NCBI GenBank assembly: GCA_017529925.1
Contig: JAFXMZ010000021.1
Location: forward strand, 1 to 58,741
DNA length: 58,741 nucleotides
DNA from: Clostridiales bacterium
Lineage (GTDB): Bacteria > Bacillota > Clostridia > Saccharofermentanales > Saccharofermentanaceae
Direction: 5' to 3'
The notes under the pieces are model-generated. The model did no database searches and had not been told where the DNA came from. It saw only the letters and a list, made by a program, of their open reading frames with translations. The first letter of the stretch is position 1. Each line of letters opens with the position of its first letter. This document shows, piece after piece, positions 52,501 to 58,741 of the stretch. The translations under genes and the position numbers were made by a program.

Positions 52501-55500
52501 TATTGGGGGGGCCAAGGTACTCAGGAAAGGACTGTAGAAGCTGTTCCCACGGCTTCCGGAACATATACATTCAGCATGCCTGCGAGCAATGCGACCGTTT
52601 ATGCCGAGTATGCCGACTGCGTTTATTACATAAACGATAACGGCGAGAAGACGAAGGTTACGGGATGTGTGAATATCACTACAGGTATCGATACACTTTC
52701 CGGAGAATGGTATTACATTGATGACAGTTCTGATGTGCCTTCAAGCATCACTGTAACAGGTTCAGATGTCAATATTATTCTGGTCGACGGAGTGCATAAA
52801 TCATTCAGCAGTCTGATACTCGGTGATGGTTCCGCACTTCATATATGGAGTCAGGATAAGAACACAGGAAAGATCACCGTAATTAACAGCGTTAACTGTC
52901 CTGCCGGCAGCAGCATCCTGAATATCCACGGAGGAACGTTCACGGTAGAGACCGACAATATCCCGGAACAGACTGCACTTCAGATGTATGACGGAGCCAA
53001 GGTATGGTATGCCGAGCAGTCACAGACAGGGCGCCAGTACGGTATTGCGCCTGCGGCTGATCGTATTGACGTATGCAAGAACGGTTCTACAAATTTTGTC
53101 AGGATCACACCCTGTGACCATCCCAACGGAACCTATACGACAACCAATGAGTATCACATATTCCACTGTGATAACTGTCTGCTGGGAGCAGGACAGCAGG
53201 AACAGCACAATTTCGTTAATGGTGTATGCGAATGCGGCGGTATCAAAGTAAGCTTTGTATTCAATACAGTTTCAGTCAGCGTTCCTGATCTTGCGGCATT
53301 CTATGATGCCGATCATGAAGGCTACAGGATCAATCTGTACGATGTCTATATGAATTACTACAATAATAATACAAGTATAGACAAGACTAAGTACACTTTT
53401 AACGGATGGAGTGCAGACGGAGAGTCATACCCCAATGGCATTGTGTTTATCGACTCATCTAAGACTTTTGTCGCAGACATCACCAAGAAAGGTTATAAGA
53501 GGAATGTCTATGTCAGAAAACAGGAGCATGCGACAGTAACTCTTGAACAGACATATGGATATCCCGGAGACAGGATCTATCTCACGATAGTTCCTGACGA
53601 AGGATATGAGGTTGCCACAAAGCAGTATTTCGACTATGGAGCCTATGGAAATCCCATCGATATATCGTCCGGAAATACGTATTATTTCACTATCCCGAGC
53701 AACCAGTATGCTTCTAATGACATAGCTGTCGAAGTTACTGCTTCGAAGAGATATAACATAACGAAATCCTGGTCGGGAACCGGCGGAAGCATCATCTGTG
53801 ACAGTTCAGCACTTGCAGGGAACACAGTAGGTTTCAGGCTGTATTATGACGACAGTTTCTACGGATTAGCAAGCTATCCCGTAGTCCTCTGTAACGGAGA
53901 AGAGATCGAGACTAACATCTCTAACTATGATGGTTCAGGACGTCCCACGGGCATAAGTTTCACGATGCCGGAAGGTGATGTTTCAATAACTGCTGCATTC
54001 GGTCAGTACAGGAATGTTTATATCCCGTCTGACGGAACAGTCAGTGTTACTTCACACAGCAACCTTAACAAGGTTCCTCAGGGAAGCAGGGTTGAATTTA
54101 CTGTTACGCCTCCTGCAGGTAAGTATGTTCAGAGAGTCAGTGTCACAGGCAGTTCGCCCGTAGTACTTACTCCGCTCGGAGGAGAGAACTATGCTTTCAC
54201 GATGCCGTCCTATGCTGCGACTATAGAAGTTGAATTTGTGGACGCTGTTACGATCTCCTATGATGCCAACGGCGGCAGCAATGCACCTGCGGATATCGTG
54301 ACAAGGCCCGGCATCAAGTACTATCTGCCTGTCTGTGAGATCACTCCTCCTACGGGTCAGACATTCGATCACTGGGAGATAGACGGCGTAGAGACACCGA
54401 TCAACACTCCCATCACGATCAATGAAGACATAACCGTTAAGGCAGTATGGAAGAGCACATGGGAAAGCGTCCAGGAAGGAATGAACCAGGGCGGAACGAT
54501 AGTACTCCTCAATGACCTGTCAGTCCTTGAGGGACAGACAACGAATACTTCGTTTATCATTCCGGCAGCTATCGAATCAGTACTCGATCTTAACGGTCAT
54601 ACGATCGATTTCGGAAGAGGTGCAAACGGTGCGGACGATTTTGCGGTCTATATCGCTGAGGGCGCATCTTTCACGATCGATGACAACAGCACGAATAAAG
54701 ACGGAAGCCTCATCAATTTCAAGGCGGAAGCTTCGGCTATAGAGAACCACGGAGACTTTATTCTTAACGCCGGTACGATCACCGGAGGAACAGGACTCAG
54801 CATTATCGCGATCGAATCCGACGGCGACTCGGTAGCGGTCAACGGAGGAACGATTACACAGAATGCCACAGGCGTAGTGATCCACAGCGGATCCTTCACC
54901 ATGACCGGCGGTACGATCTCGGAGAATACCGGATCCGGAGGATGCGGATTGTTCCTGGATGGTGTTACTAATGATGTTGAAGCCCACATCTCCGGAGGTA
55001 CGATAACGGGTAACGGTTCAGATGTTGATAATAGAGAGCTGTACGGCGGTGTCATCCTCCAGGGCGATAACATTACTCTGGGCCTGTCCGGCGATCCCGT
55101 TATCACAGGGAACTATTGCGGTAAAAACACATATAGAGAGAATAATAATATCTATTTCCCTAATAATGGTGATCCCATCAATATCGAAGGAGAGCTTACC
55201 AGTGAGGCCCTGATCGGTATACACCCTCACATGAATATGGGATATAAGCCTCTTACCTCCGGACTGAACGGCAAGGGAGATCTGTCCAACTTCAGTATGG
55301 ATGTACCCGGTGACTCATTTGTACTGGATGAGGACGGCGAGCTTATCTTCGCATATGATGAGTTTGTCCAGGGATATTATGTAGTCCTCGACGGAAGGAT
55401 AGGTCTTGTCCTGAGAAGCTGTATCCACAGCAATGATGAGAACCTCAGCATCACATTTGAGGGCAATTGCAGTTCCGTAAGCGAACCTCAGCTGGTTGGC

Positions 55501-56211
55501 TCATACGGCGGAAATAACTACGGTATCTATGAGACGACTGCATACTTCAAGTCTATCGATATCGCCGAGGAAGTTATCCCTGTTATCACATTTACCTATG
55601 ACGGTGAGGAGTATACATACAGGGGCAATCCGTACAGCATCCAGCAGTACATAAACGATGCTCTCGAGACGGGCAGTATCACGGAAGGATCCCGTGAAGA
55701 GAGCATAGTCCATTCTCTCGGTGCCTACGGTTATTACGCTCAGCAGTATCTCTCCGTTCAGAACAACTGGACGATCGGCGAGGATCACGCTGCAGTAAGC
55801 GAAGAGTTCGCTACTCTTACCGATAATGATATCGCTGCAGCAACCGAGGCTCTTGCAGGTCATAAGGTCACGAAGGTCAAGGATGATGCGACATTCAAGA
55901 ATGTCTACTACCGTATGTCCTTCAACGATACTGTAGATCTCGAGGTCAGGGTCGTTCCTGCTGCAGGTGTTACGGTAGATTCCGTCACAGTAGGCGGTGA
56001 GGAGATCCCGATCGTGAACGGCATCGCTACTATCGACAATATCTATGCTTCGAGACTCACGAATGAATACACGGTTCAGATCGGCAACGGCAGTATCACG
56101 ATATCGCCTTATACATATCTGAACAACAGGATCAAGTCAGGCGGTCCCGAGAGGGATATGGCCGCAGCTCTGTGGCTTTTCGCCGAGGCTTGTAAGCCTG
56201 CAAACGGATAA
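49531..56211 (+). CDS. Giant secreted multidomain repeat protein (2226 residues)
   Basis: ATG 49531 lies 8 bp after AGGAG. A signal peptide (to about residue 31, ending VMPVSA) leads into about 1500 residues of beta-rich modules. At least nine carry the strand [FY]xxxMPxxxxxI (for example ISFTMPDANVSI, YVFEMPDSDVTV, YGFTMPSKDVAV, YAFTMPSYAATI), as in bacterial 'repeat domain' surface proteins. Two zinc-knuckle-like CxxC patches occur (ECPYCGM/KCMRCS; FHCDNC/CECGG). An InlB-like module (VTISYDANGGSNAP...VKAVWKS) follows, then a beta-helix (GGTITGNGS-type turns), and a C-terminal 280-residue domain ending EACKPANG. No LPxTG or membrane anchor is visible. Role in surface attachment is inference. 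Confidence 0.85.
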   Translation: MSKRTGLGGRITAILLSIIMVMGCFVMPVSADETYTFTLPTIEGIEYQKVVVEGVEVDPINTTFQYHNPDYIDITVLVLPGYSYDVNDEIWYRCSEYAWGRADYMPDMSDPENSIYTFEFRGPTCDTQFGINVSKIDYSMAVHWDTDRGTVNVLNEKSVYNVGDIITIDSAPSDFFVPSKAVVTYTDRNNVQQTEEFTPDSNGRYNITMPAGNAVIDVQFESTIYYVDDHGQRRYIDFDSPNVKCFGSSDSETVSVDDMWYVVDQDTSIWQLSVIGNVRDVNILVYDGVTLTIPYGIYFAGSVGGRSLNVFYQEERSGKIVINDGSIYRENGIRLPLGVAVYAGDSRDGQSLVLPDDYSDVLDSDSVNHVTIAKCEHGSAQGYGMCELSGDDNTKHIIIECPYCGMTGLSVPEDHVIDEYGKCMRCSTTHFRVDASEGDIVSLSRDLSFPREWFHPGDKVYVRTLSHDKNISVISDGEDVPYEWEDDYIISFTMPDANVSITTLQGLHNVDIGDYENGGIRIGGYFGFLEKDVATTQMTGNQVMIEVLPDEDYRLLSLTVTTDNGTITPVYDELGHYYVFEMPDSDVTVNPVFALAGGSYVITIPEVEHLQLTVDKPTARRDELVEIIAIPDRGYSLKSLSFGTGSTTMDEIDISGGGNIFHIIMPNNDITINATVEGNTYSIADPSTDVTYQKSDDYQYGILSCSQTSAAVGEEVIINSTIKERWNGNEDRNAGLACAYVDYEYWDATGNRGTARAENMGDGTFRFIMPESDILGFKTHFAYPLILEVPEGHGSIYATVNNSTDHVEWVDYGSQVEIHVTPDDGYTFTGLDVTQLNGNSVNWDPDALTVSASDSAITVNASFEKTYAITPIMRDHLSIAVNPARAVAGEDVTVTLSIEDGYEVEDELIVRVNGERASYLGNSRYGFTMPSKDVAVSVEGNIIESDPKPVYNITQGEGITCDRVSAHTDDVITVTVNEPVNKVCTGVYYTYWGGQGTQERTVEAVPTASGTYTFSMPASNATVYAEYADCVYYINDNGEKTKVTGCVNITTGIDTLSGEWYYIDDSSDVPSSITVTGSDVNIILVDGVHKSFSSLILGDGSALHIWSQDKNTGKITVINSVNCPAGSSILNIHGGTFTVETDNIPEQTALQMYDGAKVWYAEQSQTGRQYGIAPAADRIDVCKNGSTNFVRITPCDHPNGTYTTTNEYHIFHCDNCLLGAGQQEQHNFVNGVCECGGIKVSFVFNTVSVSVPDLAAFYDADHEGYRINLYDVYMNYYNNNTSIDKTKYTFNGWSADGESYPNGIVFIDSSKTFVADITKKGYKRNVYVRKQEHATVTLEQTYGYPGDRIYLTIVPDEGYEVATKQYFDYGAYGNPIDISSGNTYYFTIPSNQYASNDIAVEVTASKRYNITKSWSGTGGSIICDSSALAGNTVGFRLYYDDSFYGLASYPVVLCNGEEIETNISNYDGSGRPTGISFTMPEGDVSITAAFGQYRNVYIPSDGTVSVTSHSNLNKVPQGSRVEFTVTPPAGKYVQRVSVTGSSPVVLTPLGGENYAFTMPSYAATIEVEFVDAVTISYDANGGSNAPADIVTRPGIKYYLPVCEITPPTGQTFDHWEIDGVETPINTPITINEDITVKAVWKSTWESVQEGMNQGGTIVLLNDLSVLEGQTTNTSFIIPAAIESVLDLNGHTIDFGRGANGADDFAVYIAEGASFTIDDNSTNKDGSLINFKAEASAIENHGDFILNAGTITGGTGLSIIAIESDGDSVAVNGGTITQNATGVVIHSGSFTMTGGTISENTGSGGCGLFLDGVTNDVEAHISGGTITGNGSDVDNRELYGGVILQGDNITLGLSGDPVITGNYCGKNTYRENNNIYFPNNGDPINIEGELTSEALIGIHPHMNMGYKPLTSGLNGKGDLSNFSMDVPGDSFVLDEDGELIFAYDEFVQGYYVVLDGRIGLVLRSCIHSNDENLSITFEGNCSSVSEPQLVGSYGGNNYGIYETTAYFKSIDIAEEVIPVITFTYDGEEYTYRGNPYSIQQYINDALETGSITEGSREESIVHSLGAYGYYAQQYLSVQNNWTIGEDHAAVSEEFATLTDNDIAAATEALAGHKVTKVKDDATFKNVYYRMSFNDTVDLEVRVVPAAGVTVDSVTVGGEEIPIVNGIATIDNIYASRLTNEYTVQIGNGSITISPYTYLNNRIKSGGPERDMAAALWLFAEACKPANG

Positions 56212-56225
56212 GGGAGGAAAGGGAT

Positions 56226-56336
56226 ATGAAAAGATACGAAGGACTTGATCTTGAGGTGATCAGATTTGATCTAGATGATATCATCACGAATTCCGACTCG
56301 AGCGGAGAGTGGGATGATACGGGCGAGACGGAATAA
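56226..56336 (+). CDS. 36-residue acidic peptide
   Basis: ATG 56226, 7 bp after GGGAGG, starts 14 bp past the giant protein stop. The product begins MKRYEGLDLEVIRFDLDDII and ends TNSDSSGEWDDTGETE. Short proteins beginning with a 'M-K/R-x-Y-E-x-P' type start and a 'DIIT-S' middle are, as I recall, often encoded beside surface or peptide-maturation genes in Clostridia, but the family has no assigned function. A terminator at 56365-56393 closes the two-gene unit. Confidence 0.6.
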   Translation: MKRYEGLDLEVIRFDLDDIITNSDSSGEWDDTGETE

Positions 56337-56364
56337 GTGCCGGCTCACAGTCAGATGAGATCAG

Positions 56365-56393
56365 GAGGGCTGTCTTCGGACGGCCCTCTTTTT
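56365..56393 (+). terminator. Rho-independent terminator
   Basis: GAGGGCTGTC / GACGGCCCTC stem of 10 bp with a TTCG loop and a TTTTT tail, after the 36-residue peptide gene. Confidence 0.92.
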
Positions 56394-56445
56394 CGTCTCA
56401 AAAACACTCCACAATAAATCCACAAAACGGGATTATAATGGATAT

Positions 56446-57123
56446 ATGGATAAGAAAAGAATACTCGTAGTCGAAGATGAACCCGATATCAGGGAACTGC
56501 TCGTGAGCTACCTCGAAAATGAGGGATACTGCGTGCTGTGGGCAGAGGACGGTGTCGGTGCTATCGACCTTTTCGCAAAGGACAGATTCGACCTTGTCAT
56601 CCTCGATATCATGATACCGAAGATCGACGGGTACGGAGTCTGCGAAGTCATAAAGAAGAAGTCTGATGTGCCTATTGTATTTCTGTCGGCGCTGGGGGAC
56701 GAGAAGTCAGTCATAAAAGGTTATGACGTGATGGCGGACGACTATGTTACGAAGCCCTTTTCGATGCCGGTCCTTCTTCGTAAGGTCAATGCGATATTAA
56801 GACGCGGCGAGAGGGAACAGGAGAAGGCGGATTCGATAATGTGGGGCGATCTGAAGATCATCCCCGACATGATGGAAGTCACGGTCAACGGGAATAAAGT
56901 CGAGCTCACTTCAAGGGAGTTCGATATACTGCTCACGCTAGTTAAACATCCCGGAAGGATATTCACGAGAGAAGTCCTTCTTGATATGCTGTGGGACTAT
57001 AATCCGCTCGTTGACGAGAGGATCGTCGACAGCCATATAAAGAACCTGCGCCACAAGCTCGGAGGGGATTATATCGAGACGGTGAGGGGAAAGGGATACA
57101 GAGTTGCGAAAGAACCCGTTTAG
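56446..57123 (+). CDS. OmpR/PhoB-family response regulator
   Basis: The 225-residue product has a receiver domain (ILVVEDEPDIRELL, phospho-acceptor Asp54 in LVILDIMIP, IVFLSALG, Lys in DYVTKPFS) and a winged-helix output domain (VELTSREFDILLTLVKHPGR, DERIVDSHIKNLRHKLGGDY, TVRGKGYRV). The cognate kinase overlaps its end by 20 bp. Targets are unknown. The neighbouring surface protein unit ends with a terminator, so it has its own promoter. Confidence 0.95.
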   Translation: MDKKRILVVEDEPDIRELLVSYLENEGYCVLWAEDGVGAIDLFAKDRFDLVILDIMIPKIDGYGVCEVIKKKSDVPIVFLSALGDEKSVIKGYDVMADDYVTKPFSMPVLLRKVNAILRRGEREQEKADSIMWGDLKIIPDMMEVTVNGNKVELTSREFDILLTLVKHPGRIFTREVLLDMLWDYNPLVDERIVDSHIKNLRHKLGGDYIETVRGKGYRVAKEPV

Positions 57124-58549
57124 CAGATTATCGGTCAAGGTATTCCTGATAACGTTCGCCGTGCAGATCATTTTCGGCGCGGTGATAATCGGCATACTCT
57201 ATAATTCCGTTCCGCAGAGCTACGATCTTCAGGCTCAGGAGAAGGTCAATCAGAAGTTCCAGGAGCTCGTTTCTGATATGCGGGAGGCTGGCTATGAAGA
57301 GTGCGGCAAGCTGATGGACGATTTTCATATCGAAACGGGAGCATATCTCATTCTCTACAGGGGAACGATCAAGGTCGGCAGCTATTCGCTCGTCGCGGTC
57401 ACGGATTCCGAATATGCGATGAAGACCGAGAAGCAGTTCTGGGCACTCTTTGATGCCCATGCGGACTCACTCGATTATACGCTCATCGAAGAGTTTATGT
57501 TTGACGGGGACAGCACAGTCTACACCCTGAGATGTGCATCTTTTTACGATAAGGAGAACGTGCTGACTCAGGCGATTCGGGATAAGCTCCCGCTGATGGC
57601 TGTAATCGTTACCGTTGTGTCGATCATATGCTCCGTTCTCTACACTTACCTGTTCGCGAGACCGGTGCGCAAATTGTCGCAGGTGTCATCGCGGATGGCG
57701 GATCTTGATTTTGATGTCAGGACGGGCACAAAGAGGAAAGATGAGATCGGCGATCTTGGCCGCTCCCTTGATTCAATGTCCGTTAAGCTCGGGGACACTC
57801 TCGGGCAGCTTCAGAACAGGACCGAAGAACTCGAGAAGGAGATCAAGAGGGTCAATGAGCTCGAGAGCCAGAAGGATGTCTTTTTCGCGGCGGCATCGCA
57901 CGAACTGAAGACCCCCGTGACGATACTCGAAGGACAGATACAGGGCATGATCGACGGCGTCGGTCCCTATAAGGACCGCGACGAATATCTTCCGCGTGCA
58001 CTCGGCAGTGTCAGGCGCATGGAGAGCCTCATAAACGAGATACTTACCGTCTCGAAGATGCAGTCATCTTCCGATATTGCCGTTTCCCCGGAGGACTTCT
58101 CCGCTATCCTCGAAGAGAAGACGGAGGAGATGTCTGAACTGTTTGAGAGCAGGGGGATAACACTTGAAAAAGATTTCGGATCAGGACTGATGTTCGAGGG
58201 CAACCGTGAGCTAACTTCACTCGCCCTGGGGACGTTCCTTTCGAATGCCGTTTTCTATTCGAAGGAAGGCGCTGCTGTTACCGTATCAGCACACGAAAGA
58301 GAAGGAAATATAAAGACCGTGATAAGGAACTCCGGTGCGCATATCGATGAGAAGGATCTGCCGCATTTGTTTGAAGCATTTTACCGCACTGATTCATCAC
58401 GTAGCAGGCGAAGCGGCGGCTCGGGTCTCGGGCTCTATCTCGCGAAGCTCATAATCGAGAAGCAGGGCGGTTCGTGCTCGCTCTCAAACAATGGTGACGA
58501 CGTCGTCGCGGAGATAGTCTTGAGGGGCGCAGTGGCATCGGATAAGTAA
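57104..58549 (+). CDS. Sensor histidine kinase
   Basis: The 481-residue product starts with TTG within the regulator gene, after AAGGGA. It has a membrane helix (about 10-32), an extracytoplasmic sensor of about 130 residues, a second helix (about 163-186), a HAMP domain (RPVRKLSQVSSRMADLDFDV), a HisKA domain with ASHELKTP (His266) and an ATPase domain with FLSNAVFYSK (N box), LPHLFEAFYRTD and GGSGLGLYLAKLI (G box). The sensed signal is unknown. Confidence 0.94.
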   Translation: MRKNPFSRLSVKVFLITFAVQIIFGAVIIGILYNSVPQSYDLQAQEKVNQKFQELVSDMREAGYEECGKLMDDFHIETGAYLILYRGTIKVGSYSLVAVTDSEYAMKTEKQFWALFDAHADSLDYTLIEEFMFDGDSTVYTLRCASFYDKENVLTQAIRDKLPLMAVIVTVVSIICSVLYTYLFARPVRKLSQVSSRMADLDFDVRTGTKRKDEIGDLGRSLDSMSVKLGDTLGQLQNRTEELEKEIKRVNELESQKDVFFAAASHELKTPVTILEGQIQGMIDGVGPYKDRDEYLPRALGSVRRMESLINEILTVSKMQSSSDIAVSPEDFSAILEEKTEEMSELFESRGITLEKDFGSGLMFEGNRELTSLALGTFLSNAVFYSKEGAAVTVSAHEREGNIKTVIRNSGAHIDEKDLPHLFEAFYRTDSSRSRRSGGSGLGLYLAKLIIEKQGGSCSLSNNGDDVVAEIVLRGAVASDK

Positions 58550-58643
58550 GTCCCAAGTTCGTCGGTTCTGTTTTCATTTCACTTTCATTTGTTGTACAGA
58601 CTGAAGTGGTAACGTAAAAGTAGACACGTTCTCAAAAAAGGAA

Positions 58644-58681
58644 ACACATCAGCCGTACTGCCGGCAGTACGGCTGATGTGT
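58644..58681. promoter_or_regulatory. Perfect 38 bp palindrome
   Basis: Centred at 58662/58663 (CCGG), 19 bp per arm, left arm ACACATCAGCCGTACTGCC. On the minus strand a T-rich stretch follows, on the plus strand none, so it is either a reverse-strand terminator or a regulator site between the kinase gene and the next gene. Confidence 0.6.
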
Positions 58682-58717
58682 GGACATAGATATAAAATCT
58701 ATCTACAAGGAGGACGT

Positions 58718-58741
58718 ATGCTGTACAATAAAACTGAGCGA
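58718..58741 (+). CDS. Start of a gene cut by the window end
   Basis: ATG 58718 lies 6 bp after AAGGAGG and opens eight codons (MLYNKTER) before the window ends. Function cannot be judged. A small inverted repeat ATAGAT / ATCTAT (58686-58702) lies just upstream. Confidence 0.55.

Overview
The window reads as a chromosomal segment of a strictly anaerobic, fermentative Gram-positive bacterium (Bacillota, class Clostridia, gut or rumen type; family not determinable by eye). The reasons are pyruvate formate-lyase with its activase, an OFA-family transporter, MnmA of the Clostridia type, several lipoproteins, a large secreted repeat protein of the kind seen in Lachnospiraceae and Oscillospiraceae, strong purine-rich ribosome binding sites on nearly every gene, and no outer-membrane genes. 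Base composition is even, near 47-50% GC, except in a few AT-rich intergenic arrays. No prophage, integrase, transposase or CRISPR-Cas genes are visible.

Layout. 1-7.2 kb: an Rpn-type nuclease tail, a C_GCxxG_C_C protein, mnmA, a BrnT/BrnA toxin-antitoxin pair, a TetR/DUF998 pair, two GNAT acetyltransferases and an RlmD-type rRNA methyltransferase. 7.3-11 kb: a class A penicillin-binding protein coupled to a GT-C glycosyltransferase. 11-20.8 kb: pflB and pflA flank a cell-envelope glycan cluster (ATP-grasp, GT2, WecE-like sugar aminotransferase, two small EamA/SMR-like proteins, YfhO-like GT-C). 20.8-23.6 kb: DUF308, metallo-beta-lactamase fold and DUF1846 proteins. 23.8-34 kb: a membrane-anchored Thr/Pro-stalk protein with a long Ala-rich cytoplasmic tail, an SDR, an ABC-F protein with a degenerate second ATPase, a SASA-type esterase lacking its nucleophile, a CBS protein, a polytopic membrane protein and a lipoprotein, mostly with touching or overlapping ends. 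34-41 kb: an EAL protein, an OFA transporter, a GNAT, a zinc-ribbon protein and an HD-GYP protein. 41-46 kb: tRNA-Thr, azlCD, tRNA-Ser with a duplicated 3' end, two lipoproteins and an NSS transporter. 46-49 kb: a Sel1/J-domain/HIRAN gene trio, a flavodoxin-like protein and tRNA-Arg. 49.5-58.7 kb: a 2226-residue secreted protein followed by a 36-residue acidic peptide gene, then an OmpR-type two-component system.

How genes may work together. GT2, flippase-like pair, GT-C and amino-sugar synthase together resemble the parts list of the Arn pathway or of CsbB/GtcA/YfhO, so I infer decoration of a cell-wall polymer or glycolipid with an amino sugar. PflB, PflA and possibly the OFA transporter belong to formate metabolism. 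The EAL and HD-GYP proteins suggest cyclic-di-GMP turnover.

The most unexpected structures are two intergenic arrays (36435-36626 and 43106-43299). They have unrelated sequences but the same design: four 37-38 bp units, each bounded by 8 bp inverted repeats around an A- or T-tract-rich core, separated by exactly 14 bp, giving a 51-52 bp period. I know of no described element with this architecture.
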